Source: Neonectria sp. B-13 (lineage: Eukaryota; Ascomycota; Sordariomycetes; Hypocreales; Nectriaceae). From it: a stretch of 64,000 nucleotides of DNA. The position numbers and the translations under genes are program-made. Under the pieces are notes generated by a model. The model saw only the letters and a program-made list of their open reading frames with translations. It did no database searches and had not been told where the DNA came from. Location of the stretch: the NCBI GenBank assembly GCA_002682825.1, contig NOKP01000005.1:868001-932000 (forward strand), given 5' to 3'. Shown here piece after piece: positions 23,641 through 34,479 of this stretch (positions within the stretch are counted from its first letter, which is position 1; each line of letters starts with the position of its first letter).

Positions 23641-25068
23641 ATTATTAAAACTATTATTTAAACTATTATTTCTATTTATCTATAATTGTATTAAATAGTT
23701 ATATATTTCCTTTACTTAAGCTTAATAAGAGGATAAATCTTTAGATTTTAAACCTAATTATTAACTTTTACCCCCTCTAGCTTTTAACTCCTTCTATTAA
23801 ATCCCTCTATATAGCTTTATAGCTAATATTAGAAATAACTATAATAGGATTCCCTTAGTTTCTAATGTATTACTCCTTTAGCTATAAGTTAGTTAGAATA
23901 ATATTATCTATTAACTATATAATCTATAAGATATAGATAGGGTTATATAGCTTCTTAAGGAACTCCTTCTCTATAGTAGTAATATTATTATTTCTTTCTA
24001 GCTTTAAAGCTAGCCTCTTTAAAAAGAGCTATTCTATTATAATCTACTAGGCTATTACTATATTAAACTATATTTTCTCTTATAGTAGGATATTATAGCT
24101 AAAGACTACTAATTGAACTAACTCCTTAGGTTTAAAGTAGTTAATTATAAGCTATTTTATATACTTTAGATTAGGCTTTTAAGCTATAATTTATAGTATA
24201 GAAATAAGGCTTAAATATTCTTCTAATTTACTATATAGATTATATAAAAGCCTATATATATAGCTTAATAAGAGCTTATTAAGCTATAGTATAATTTAAA
24301 TAGTTATCTTATATAATTAATAGTATAGTTATTATATTATATAGAAGGTTAAATAGAATATAAAAAGATAACTTAGAAAGTATAAAGCCTTATTTATAGT
24401 AATTTTAGCCTTAGTTAATATTATCTAATAGATTAAGATAATACAATAGATAATATACAATAGTTAATACAGTAAGATACTATACTTAGTACTATTAATC
24501 CTAATAATTTAAACATAGCAAGCTTTCCTAGTAATATGATTTATATTAATATTATACCTTAAGCCTATTTTTGCAATCTATCTAGGTCCCTCTCTCTAAC
24601 CTTAATATCTAATTCATAAAAAGCTTATTCTAAACTATAGTACATATAAATAACTATCTCTTATCAAGCTAATAAGTTAGGCTAGCCTTCTTCCCTCTTT
24701 CTTAACATACTACAATATAGCATAATATAACCATAATGCATACTGCTTTTCCAATCATCCACTGCATTTTACAGCTAAACAGCAGTATAAAGCCTTATAG
24801 ATTAAGCTTTTATCCTAAGGGATTTTAGCCTTTTCTAAGATCTAGCTTTTTTAAGATCTAACTTTTCTAAGATCTAGCTTTTCTAGCTAATTAGAATAGT
24901 AAAACTTATACCTTAACTTTACAATAGAAACTTTTATCTTTTTAAGTTATTATTACCTTAGGCTTAAGTATTAAGCCTATTATATTATTATTTTTTCTAT
25001 TTTCTTTTATACTATTTAATCTTTAGCTCTTTCTTTAGGTATATATTACTAAGAACTATTATATCTAA
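23641..25068 (+). mobile_element. Retroposon-like repeat, copy B2, nested in B1
   Basis: Starts ATTATTAAAAC, the RIPped form of ACTGTTGAAAC, and ends TATCTAA. It is flanked by ATAATTATTATATT at 23627-23640 and 25069-25082. After removing the 390-bp insert D and its 15-bp duplication it is about 1.02 kb, as in copy A. Confidence 0.78.
24394..24783. mobile_element. 390-bp insertion D inside copy B2
   Basis: Absent from copies A, B1 and C. The 15-base flank AGTATAAAGCCTTAT occurs at 24379-24393 and 24784-24798. It is less AT-rich at its right side and has no open frame. Read on the minus strand it starts GCTGTTTAG and ends in TAA, faintly like the ends of the larger family, and its target duplication then also starts ATAA. 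Confidence 0.7.
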
Positions 25069-25277
25069 ATAATTATTATATTATATAGAAGGTTAAATAG
25101 AATATAAAAGAGTAATTTAAAAAGTATAAAGCCTTATAGACTAAGCTTTTATCCTAAGAGGTTTTAGTCTTTTCTAAGATTTAACTTTTCTAAGATTTAG
25201 TTTTTTTAAGATCTAGCTTTTCTAAGATCTAGCTTTTCCAGCTAATTAGAATAGTAAAATTTATATCTTAGCTTTAT

Positions 25278-26308
25278 TTAGATATAATAGTTCTTAATAA
25301 TATATACTTAGAGAAAGAGCTAAAAATTAAATAATATAAAAGAAAATAGAAAAAATAATAGTATAATAAGCTTAATACTTAAGCCTAAGGTAATAATAAC
25401 TTAAAGAGATAAAAGTTTCTATTATAAAGTTAAAGTATAAGTTTTACTATTCTAATTAGCTAGAAAAGCTAGATCTTAGAAAAGTTAGATCTTAAAAAAG
25501 CTAGATCTTAGAAAAGCTAGACCTTAGAAAAGCTAGATCTTAGAAAAGGCTAAAACCCCTTAGGATAAAAGCTTAGCTAACCTCTATACTTTCTAAGCCC
25601 TTTATATTCCATTTAACCTTCTATATAATATAAAGATTATACAACTAATTATACAAAATAACTACCTTCTAAATTATACTATAGCCTAGTAAGCCCTTAT
25701 TAAACTATACTTATAAGCTCTTATATAATCTATATAGCTTATTTTAAGTAGATCTAAGCTTTATTTCTAAGCTATAAATTATAATTTAAAAGTCTAATCT
25801 ATAAGATATAAAAGAGATTAAAACTAATTAATACCTCAAGATTAAAGAATTAATCTAATTAATAGTTTTTAATTATTATATCTTACTATAAGATAGAATC
25901 TAGTCTAATAAAGTAATAGCTTAATAGATTATAATAGAATAAGTCTTTTTAGAAGGACTAACTTTAAAGCTAGAAAGGAATAATAATACTATTAATATAG
26001 AAAAAAGGTTTATTAATAGTCTAAAGTATAATAATTATATCTTATAAGTTATATAGCTAATAAGCAATACTATAATGACCAACCTATAACCAAAGGAATA
26101 ATACATTAGAAAGTAAGAGAATTCTACTGATTGGCTATAAAGCATAGAGGGATTTGGCAGAGGGAGTTTGGAGGAGGCAAAAGTCAATAATTAGGTTTAA
26201 AATCCAAAGATCTATCCCCCTATTAAGCTTAAGCAAAGGAAATATATAACTGTTTAATACAATTATAGATAAGTAGAAACAGTAGTCTAAATAGTAGTTT
26301 TAATAGTA
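25278..26308 (-). mobile_element. Retroposon-like repeat, copy C, inverted, nested in B1
   Basis: Reverse-complement of the family (1031 bp). It starts TTAGATATAATAG (its 3' end) and finishes GTTTTAATAGTA (its 5' end). The flanks ATATCTTAGCTTTAT (25263-25277) and ATACCTTAGCTTTAT (26309-26323) differ by one C/T, as expected for a target duplication later touched by RIP. Carries five 16-bp repeat units. Confidence 0.78.
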
Positions 26309-27578
26309 ATACCTTAGCTTTATAGTAGAAACCTTTATCTTTTTAAGTTATTATTACCTTAAGCTTAAGTATTAAGCCTATTATATTATTATTTTTTCTA
26401 TTTTCTTTTATACTATTTAACCTTTAGCTCTTTCTCTAGGTATACTACTAAGGACTATTATATCTAAATATTTAAAGTTAGTTTAACTTAAAATAAAAAC
26501 CTTAAAGCCTATTAACTTTTATAATAATCTAGTATAATATAAATAGAAATAAGAATCTCTTTATACTTATAAAGTATATTTTAAAGTCTTATATATTTTA
26601 ATATTACTATTTATATTATATAATATTATATAAGATTAGAATAAAACTAAATATATAATTAATATTAAAGCTTATTCTATTTTATTATTATTTTATAAGT
26701 ATTAAATAATATAATAATTTATATTTTATTTATAGTATTAATCTTTCTAATTAATACTTTTAATAATTTAGTATATTTTAAATAATATAAGTTTATAAAA
26801 TAGTTTAAAACTATTATAATAAATTTATTAATTCTATAGCTTTTCTTTCTTAAATTACTTTTTTATTAGAATATTAATATTTTCTATATTTTCTTATTAA
26901 ACTAAGGTTTAATTTTATAAGACTAATTAGATTTAAAAATATATTAATCTATTTATTAATTCTAAAGGGTATTTAAGATAATAAACTAATAATTAGTTCT
27001 AATAATATTACTTATAGTTTTATTATTATCTAAATAAGAGGTTTTCCCTATTAGTTCCTTTTTCTTTAATTATTTATCTTAGCTAAACTTACTTCCTTAG
27101 TCTAATATAATACTTAAAGAGTATAGTTGACTTACTATACTTATCTTAACTTATAACACTAGGCAATTTGAAGCTATGATTACTTGCGTTATAAGGCTTG
27201 TAAGGCATGAGGATAGTTAGGCTCTTGCTGCCATCATTCTGCGGTAACCTCATAGCCTCAAACATAACACCGAATCTAGCTTCCACAAGTTAGTATCATT
27301 TCGTCGGTGAAGAACAAACGTTGAAGCAGTTAAAATTAAAACTAACATCACACGTTAGTGCAGTCTTAGCAGTAGAAACAATGGCCATTGTATCTATTGA
27401 CTGGCGGCTGTGTCGTCCTGAAACGTGCGGAGGTTTAATAATACTATGAAAAAGAGGTCGCGAAATATGGACTCACCAGAAGCCTTCATTTAAGACATGA
27501 GGTACTCGGAGCAACCTGGCTACCTGGATCGTCTCAGAGAGATAAAAGAAAATAATTCGATAACCAAAGCCATCTTGA

Positions 27579-28070
27579 TTGGAAAGTCAAACTTCTTTAT
27601 CAGCTTTCTTTAATCTTAAGTTTCACAACCTTCACCAAGGCAGCGACATCCTCGGAAGTCTGGCAAACCTTGACCTACGCGAACGAATCACAGAAATTAT
27701 GCTTCAGCATCTCAGCGATGATTCAGAGTGCCTTCAAAAGGTGATACCGGACTATGCATCAGGCTGTAAGAGGCTCACTACAGCTCGGTGTTCTTAAAGT
27801 CACTCCTCAGCGCTCAGCTCGACTACATCACTAATGCAATCTCCTACGTTGAGAAAGATGGGGTGGTGACCCAGGATGGTACTCTCCACAATACTGATGC
27901 TATTATAACGACACTTGGGTTCTATGGGGGTCCACTACACCCTTTCCTGTCATCGGAGTTGATGGCGTAGATCCGAGGGACAAGTGGTTTCGGGTGTCCA
28001 GAGTCATATTTTGGGATTATGGCGCCCCGATATCCCAACTACGTTACTGTACTTGAGGTATACATTCTAA
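27579..28070 (+). pseudogene. Broken Baeyer-Villiger (flavin) monooxygenase fragment
   Basis: Pieces in different frames match the middle of fungal FAD-dependent Baeyer-Villiger monooxygenases: VIPDYASGCKRLT, then DYITNAISYVEKDGVVTQDG, then DAIITTLGFYGG, then GVDPRDKWF and IMAPRYPNYVTVL. At least one frameshift (about 27790) and stop codons separate them. The N-terminal Rossmann region is not found. Part of it is repeated, less damaged at the frameshift, at 34320-34477. Confidence 0.75.
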
Positions 28071-28730
28071 CCCAAACATTGCACTCTCTCCCTAATCTGA
28101 ACCAGGCGCAAGGCTATGCACGAGAAGGGACTGTCCCGATGGCCATGCAGGTACCATCACAGGACAAACATTCTCCTCGATTCAAGACGGGAGGACTTCG
28201 AGTCTCAGTGAACTCAAGATGCTCGACTGAACTGTCACGAATATTTCTCAGACGGATCAGCTGAAAGGGAAAGGGCAGGAGATAAGGCAGATAATACTAA
28301 TTACTTGCACGTGGTTAGGAATATTAATGTCGGAATAGTTCACGAAGCGTGGAATGAGTGACCGTTGCCACTGTCAATGTAATCAAATTGCTCCTCTTCA
28401 AGCGACGGTCCTTATGACTCGTGCACGTCGTCCCAAATGATTTGGTTGACTCAATCTAGCTAAAGTGCGGAGCCCTTCATGGCATGGAGCGCTTCTGTAA
28501 CGGGAAGGAACTGCTCAACGGCATACGTTCCTTCATTCATCTGTCTTCACTCGCTTCGCTTAAGTCACGAGACTTGAAGATGGACCTCCACGTTGCTGTT
28601 CCTATTCTTTCGCATGTTTGTGAAGAATGCATGTCAATCTCAATATCCATGACCGCCGCCGTCGCACCTCTCCCATCGTGTGATTTCTATTCTTCTTCTT
28701 TCGAAACCAGCATTCTCCTATATATCCGTC
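28071..28730. other. Intergenic, no gene seen
   Basis: Sequence of ordinary composition between the oxygenase remnant and the C2H2-like gene. Short frames only. Confidence 0.45.
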
Positions 28731-29585
28731 ATGGATCCCACCCCCGTTCCCACCATCACCATCACTGCTCCCAATGGTGAGCAGGAAGTTTTCGCGGTGG
28801 CTTGCATTCCAGCAGCCGATGAAGAACTAGTCCCTATATGGGACATGTTTGAATCAACTATCTCTACGCCCCCAGTCGTGCCCTCTCCTCTCGCCGCTGT
28901 TCCTGCATCCACCGCCTCTTGCGTCTCACCTGATGGTACGTTTATCCTGTCTGTCTCATACTACTTGCATCCCATTAACTATTTCAGATATCGAAACTAT
29001 GTCTATTGAAGAACTTTGGTCTGCTGTTAAAGATTGCCAGGAAGACGCAGCACATCAGAGACAACAAGAAGTGGACGATACCATATACTCGAAACTTCCC
29101 GATGCACTATCTCAATACAAGACTATCAGAGTCCCAGCTGCCGACTATGTTGCCAACCAATGTCGGCTGTGCAAGAAGGTTTATAATAAACCTATTGCTG
29201 TTCGAGCCCACTTGGGCCAATACTCGGTCCATGGTAAGGCGAAACCAGCAGCATGCAAAGTATACAAGGTATGTCATCTTCCGTTACTACTAGTACTATG
29301 TCATTACTAATGTAATTGTAGAAGATCTTGAGTCAGCACCGAGATCTTGATGAGTATTTGACTCACCAGTCGCACCCTCTCCTCAAATCCGTCCTTGGGG
29401 TGAAATCAGTCGGCCAACAGCTTTCTTCCTGCCAGGGCCAATTGGTTGAGTTTCAAGTGATCTTTAATTCTTATACGGGAGAGCATCTCGAAAGTTTAGT
29501 CCTAAGAAAAAGCAATTATGACATTAGGCCTGAGCTAAATACACTAAGTACTTTATGTATTTATCTATTAGCTAAGGCCTGCTAA
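28731..29585 (+). CDS. Small protein with one C2H2-like zinc-finger motif
   Basis: Three exons (28731-28935, 28988-29268, 29322-29585) splice in phase to 249 aa. There is an acidic Pro/Ala-rich N-terminal half, then a basic segment with a C-x2-C-x12-H-x6-H pattern (CRLCKKVYNKPIAVRAHLG and the following SVH), a slightly long C2H2 finger. The C-terminus is unassigned. No signal peptide or membrane segment. It could be a DNA-binding factor or a remnant of a transposon-borne gene, given its position between a pseudogene and RIP sequence. I do not recognise the family. Confidence 0.55.
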
Positions 29586-29943
29586 GCTTATTAGTGGGCT
29601 AAAGACCCTAACTTGCCTAATGTCCCTAAATCTGTAGAGAGCCTAAGGGATAACTTATCATTGTTAGGCAAAACAGCTTGTATTTTGAGGTATCTGACAA
29701 ATGCTCCTCTGTAAAAGTATATTCATGCTCTCCACTGTCGAATGAGACTTTCCGTCCTCATCACCAAAGCGATCCTTTCCATCCTGCCGATCTGCATCTC
29801 CTCTCTTAGTTATGAAACATTCTCAGGACCTCTGCCTCTTTGGAATTGTCTAAAAGGGGGCCACAGCCACCTTCTCAGTGGTACTGTCAAGAGGTCCGCA
29901 ACCTGTTCAAACGTTCGAGAATACATTGAGAAAATCCTGACAT

Positions 29944-31720
29944 TTACACACGGCCAGCAGCATCAGTATCCTTGCCAGTAAGCTTAGAGATATCGTGCTC
30001 GTCAAAGGAATCGATGACGGTGCTCGCAAACTGTCTTGCCGGAATTCTCTTCGCAAACAGCACGTCGAGTTCGTGGTATGATCTGTTCCATGTCTCTGGC
30101 AGACGGTAGTAACTCCAGACAAAGACACAGAAGCAGGTTCCGCCCCAGAAGAATCCAGTATAACCCTTAAGGTTCCAGGCCTGCGGGTTCATGAAGTACT
30201 GCTGGAGAGTGCCACCGATGGTGCCCATGATGTTGGACGAGTCGCGAGCCAGGCAGATTGTCTTTTGCCTGAGTCGTGTGGAGCCCATCTCAGCAGGGAG
30301 TGCCCAGCCAAGTTGACCAGCGGAGAGCTGAAAGATAAAGGTCCAGAGCATGGTGAGGCAGGCCTGGGACATGGCGACGCCGCGAACCGACTCCCACACA
30401 TTGAGGACACCGATCAGCATGAGGACGAAGCACATGCCGGCCATGCCCCAGACGTAGATGGTCCGGCGCCCAAAGTTGGGCATCAGCACGAACCAGTTGA
30501 CGAGGCAGCCGACGAAAGCCAGACCGGTGCCGCCAAGAGCCAGAGAGTAGGTGGTGCTCGTCCCCAGGCCCATCTGGGAGAAAAAGTAGGAACTGTTGTA
30601 CGCGAAGGCAATTCCGCACAGAATCTGGCCGGAAAACACGACGCAGGCAATCTCTGTGCGGCGAAGCTCGGTGCCCTTGAAGCAGTCCCAGTAGCTGGTG
30701 CCGACCTTCAGCTGCTGCTCAAGGTTGTTGGTGTAGATGATCATGGAGAGTGTCTTGCGTGGGTCGAGGTTGGAATTGGGGGACTGGAGCCTTCTGAGAG
30801 ATGCTTCCGCCTCCTCGAGCTTGCCCATGCGGACGAGATACCACGGCGACTCGGGCGACATGTAGATGAGCGGGATGAGGAAGATAGGCCAGACCCACTG
30901 CATGGCAAAGGGAATCTTGTAGCCCCATTGGTCCTCGCGTGTGGACAGGCCCTTGAGGATTCCGGCCGAGATGAGCTGTCCGAGGATGAAGCACATGTTG
31001 GTGAACGAGGTCAAGTAGGTGCGCAGCGCGATGGGGAGCACCTCGGACGCGTAGGCGGGAGCAGTCGTGGCGAGGATGCCCCAGGGGAGGCCGCAGAGGA
31101 TCTCGCCAACGACCAGGGTGGGGAGGTTCGTGGAGAAGAAGACGACGAAGATAAAGGCCGTCAGGGAAACCAAGGCGCCGAGTTGGACGCGGCGGGAGCC
31201 GTACTTGGACACGAGGTAGCCGCTCAGAAGGCAGCCGAAGATGGAGCCAACGCTGCCGCCCTGGGACAGGCCAGTCTGCCATGCCGGTGTCAACTGGTAT
31301 CCCGTTGGTGTTTCGGGCGTGACTCCGACGAAATTGCCGTATCTGATGAGGAAGGAGGCTGAGACAAGGAATCAGTATTTTCGTATACACAAGGAGACGT
31401 TCTCGGGATGGACATACGGTAGGCAAAAAAATTGCTGAGCAAATTAGTATCGTATCCTGAGCTGTTAATAACTCCAAAGACGGTAATGGGGCATTGAAAT
31501 ACATACCCTCCATGATAACACAGGTGGCGGATACGAGAGCCCAGCCGATGGCTTGGGGATACGCCCTGATGGCATCGCGAACCGTGAGCTCATGGTCGTC
31601 GGCGGTGGCCTCGAGAGCAGCCTGGTTGAGGGCGTTGTCGCTAATAGTGGCCTCCTTGGCGGCCTGGTGCAGCGTCGCTCCCTCGACCTGTTGCATGAAG
31701 CCCATCTCGGTCTTCTCCAT
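29944..31720 (-). CDS. MFS sugar transporter, alpha-glucoside:H+ symporter (MAL) type
   Basis: Three exons (31720-31507, 31456-31418, 31358-29944) splice in frame to 555 aa. Typical features are the TM1 motif MEGYDTNLLSNFFAY formed across introns 1 and 2, YGSRRVQLGALVSL, LCGLPWGILATTAPAYASEV, PESPWYLVRMGKLEEAE, and the C-terminal PETWNRSYHELDVLFAKRIP characteristic of MAL-like permeases. It imports disaccharides or related sugars with protons across the plasma membrane. The N-terminus (MEKTEMGFMQQVEGATLHQA) is a cytoplasmic extension common in this class. It stands alone between mobile DNA; no glycoside hydrolase is adjacent. Confidence 0.93.
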
Positions 31721-33377
31721 TGTGGTGAGGTGATGCAGTTGTATGGTATGAGAAGGTGTCGATGTGGGTGAGAGCGTTTTACTTGATGCCGCTGATGGTA
31801 GTTATATAGACTATCATAGTCGGTCCATGGTTTGGACTGGTTGTGGTTGAGCACATGTTCGGCAGACGTTGATCGAACGATTGAAGTTCCAGACGGAGAA
31901 AAGACGTTGTGCCAGGCGACCTTGAACGGATGGGGATATTTTCGGACAAAGAGAGTTCGGCCCTCGCCAGCAAAGACGCGACGCCATTGGTCCAAACTTA
32001 TGTCGGGCCGACAGAGCTTCCCCTTTGGGGCAAGCTCTGTCCCAGCCCCGCGGCCAACCGACAACTAAGACGCTTGACATGGAGTCTCCAGATTCGGTAC
32101 GGAGGAAACTGGGGTGGCAACGGACTAGCCGCGAACACGACATTGGCATGCCTCATTGGTTACAATTTCCGGGGACGAGGTTTCCCATGGGGAAAGAGGA
32201 AAGCTAAGGCGTTGAGGATGGACACGGTCTTGCTCCCGGCCTTTCATCCGGCGCTGTGCGTTGCGCTCACCCCAACCTCTCTCCACATTCATCTTTAGAT
32301 GTCCCGTGCTCTGCCTTTGCCGGTTTCGCTGTGTTTCCTCCGAATTGCGGGGGCCGAGCCGCATTCGCACCGTATCCTGTCACAGGCGGGACAAAACACC
32401 ATGACTGTTCTCGAACCTGAGTACAGCAAATAATAACAGACCGATAGTCTTTCCTTTGCGCAACGTCTGCAACTTTTCTCGGCGTTTCCCTACTTGTAGT
32501 TTATCAGAGAACCTGTACCGGACGAATTTAAACAACACGACCACGTGTGAACCTTGCTCCGCGCAATGATTTCCAAGCTTTCATATTTGGTACAGGGTAG
32601 GAGGTTGTGCACACAAATGCCTCGAACGTGATGTTCGTTGAGGTCGCTCCCGTTGAGGCCCCAGAACCCGAACCACGAATAAGGTCAGTGGAGCCATCGA
32701 CAGTAGCCCCGATCTTGATAACCTTCAGGGACACAGCTGAGGCAGTTGCGGCTGAATGCTGTAAGATTGGTACCAATTTGAGCAGGTTTGGTCCTAAGCC
32801 ATGCATGCCATGCTGTCTTGATCTTTGTGGCAACTCCCGACTCTGACTACACCACCGGAAACTGTATGCAGTGCAGCATGAACTACGGGGAACCCGGGGA
32901 TCCCTCGCAAGACCTCCAAGATTGGCTGGACGCGGCAGTCGCAGAGCTCTCCCCTCAACTTCACCCTGGGGTGCATTAGCTTCGTAGACCGGAGACTAGC
33001 CGCTCGGGGTAATTTTCGGGCGCCGAATTTCTTGACTTGTGACGAGGTGCGTTTAGCCACCCTCGTTGCGATAGGCCCACTTAGTCTACGGTGGAGTCTG
33101 CTTGGGCAGCCGAGTGGTGTGTTCCCGGAGCCTCCCTACATGAACTCGACGAACCGATCATGAGACTGATGATGAATGACGCATCCATGAGATGACACTC
33201 GGCCATTCACATATGGCTGGAAGTGGGCATATTGAGTGCGTGACGTGGCCTGAAAGTTTGCCCCTCCTGATAATCGAAGAGCTAGGCGAGGGAAAGATGA
33301 GCATCGGAGTTGTTTGTGCTTACCATTCCGAATATATAAGCACCCGAGATGGAATTATTGTGTCTTAACTCCCTATC
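31721..33377. other. Intergenic, promoter of the sugar transporter; no supported gene
   Basis: Several open frames overlap on both strands (for instance 32528-32833 minus and 32607-32846 plus) without a recognisable family or splice structure. A CCACGTGT motif lies near 32542. Confidence 0.4.
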
Positions 33378-33422
33378 ATGGTGTTAGTAGATATATTATT
33401 GAACGTGAACCGCCTTAAGAGC

Positions 33423-33660
33423 TCAACGCTTTACTTTGGTCACACGAGCCGTTCCCCCAGAAGCAGGATAACCTCCATTCCACAGCCAGCTTCGAGACTG
33501 GAGCTCGGGCAGGAGGAACTCGGTGACATCTTTCCATCCTTGCGGGACCGCGATGTGACTAATGTCAAACCGTTGGCAAGAGCCACCTTGATAAACATCT
33601 CCATTTCGTCGGCCGCTGTTTTGCCGCTGCCAATGCTGATTGACCGTTCCATCCTATGGG
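33423..33660 (-). pseudogene. C-terminal remnant of an LLM-class FMN-dependent monooxygenase
   Basis: On the minus strand, TAADEMEMFIKVALANG is followed in a shifted frame by FDISHIAVPQGWKDVTEF and LLPELQSR. This is the order found at the C-terminus of NtaA/SnaA-type flavin-dependent monooxygenases (xxADExxxW...GFxxxxxxxPxxxxDxxxxLxPELQxRG). A one-base shift separates the two parts and the C-terminal end degenerates. The rest of the gene is missing. The assignment rests on a short stretch. Confidence 0.45.
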
Positions 33661-33885
33661 TTGATACTCGGCCAAGATTCGGGAAGTCCGTCGCTCATAT
33701 CGCTGAGGCCTTTCCATCAAGAGCCCACGGTAAAGTTTCGCTAGACTGGATGATCGGGATCGGTAGGGAACTCGTCAAACGGAAATTAGTTGACATGATT
33801 ACCAGACAAGCCTTCAAACAGTGCCGGGAAACCGTCTGGACTCGCGAATCGCTTGTACCCGGCGGGTTGACTAAGCAGGCTTCTA

Positions 33886-34156
33886 GGCCCCCCCCTCTCC
33901 TGCCGGAGAGGGGGCATCACAACCTGTTTCTTGTTCACTCCTGTTTCTATATATTACCCATCTATTTTACTACTACTTTCTATTAGGTGATAAAATAGGC
34001 TCATCAATAAGTAGGTCCCATAGAATCCCTACAAAAATCAGCAACTTTTAACTGGCTTATTTTGTCTCTCACCTATTTTAATATGGTTGACAAAGATACA
34101 GCAGCGACCAAGAAACAGGTTGTGATGCCCCCTCTCCGGCAGGAGAGGGGGGGGCA
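33886..34156. mobile_element. MITE-like element, about 270 bp, with about 46-bp terminal inverted repeats
   Basis: The left end (eight C, then TCTCCTGCCGGAGAGG, GGGCATCACAACCTGTTTCT) is matched almost exactly by the reverse complement of the right end (34109-34156). TA on both sides (33884-33885 and 34157-34158) would be a target duplication of Tc1/mariner type. Each arm contains its own small palindrome CCTCTCC-TGCC-GGAGAGG. The interior (about 170 bp) has no gene. Confidence 0.8.
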
Positions 34157-34319
34157 TAGGGTACCTATTCAACCCGCTGGGTAGTCCTCAAATCTTGACT
34201 TAACCTCCTCGTCTGTAGCAGTAAGGATCGGCGTGAATTGGACAAATAATTTCAAGCCTTCTGGATTTGGGCTACAGCACGGCCGGGTTTGGGCCGCCGA
34301 TAAAAATACACTCCTCAGC

Positions 34320-34477
34320 GTGTCGGTGATGTAGTCGAGCTGAGCGCTGAGGAGTGACTCTAAGAACCCCGGAGCTGCAGTGGGCCTCTCACAGCCTGAT
34401 GCATAGTCTGGTATTACCTTTCGAAGGCACTCTGAATTATCGCTGAGATACTGAAGTTCAATCTTTGCAATTACCAC
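34320..34477 (-). pseudogene. Second Baeyer-Villiger monooxygenase fragment
   Basis: Matches 27690-27835 in inverted orientation. It keeps the open frame VIPDYASGCERPTAAPGFLE across the site that is frameshifted in the other copy. Upstream, about 440 bp present in the first copy is missing. The match ends at about 34320. Confidence 0.75.
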
Positions 34478-34479
34478 GG

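Larger units (their letters stand above)
22942..26467 (+). mobile_element. Retroposon-like repeat, copy B1, split by two later insertions
   Basis: B1 sequence occupies 22942-23640, about 25083-25262 and about 26324-26467, together about 1.02 kb and colinear with copy A. The flanks 22928-22941 and 26468-26481 both read ATATTTAAAGTTAG. The first 240 bp or so is nearly unmutated (GC-normal) and gives the best view of the family's 5' end: CACTGTTGAAACTACTG. RIP becomes heavy from about 23180 onward. B2 and C are inserted within it. Confidence 0.8.
22878..27240 (+). repeat. Duplicated segment, copy 1 (RIPped), interrupted by the nested retroposon complex
   Basis: Bases 22878-22941 plus 26468-27240 align continuously with the reverse complement of 35275-34480. 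Differences are almost all C-to-T or G-to-A in this copy, densest next to the insertions and fading beyond about 27.2 kb. The insert 22942-26467 lies exactly where the other copy is uninterrupted (TTTAAAGTTAG followed by TTTGAC). The segment itself shows no identifiable gene apart from the adjacent oxygenase remnant. Confidence 0.85.

Noticed and set aside
25462..25541. CRISPR-like array of short repeats
   Set aside because: Units are directly adjacent 16-bp tandem repeats without spacers, in a eukaryotic genome.
30265..31362. Long plus-strand frame of 365 codons
   Set aside because: Antisense shadow of the GC-rich MFS sugar transporter exon; its composition has no protein-like pattern.
33378..33986. 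202-codon plus-strand frame
   Set aside because: Opposite to the FMN monooxygenase remnant and runs into the MITE; no family resemblance.
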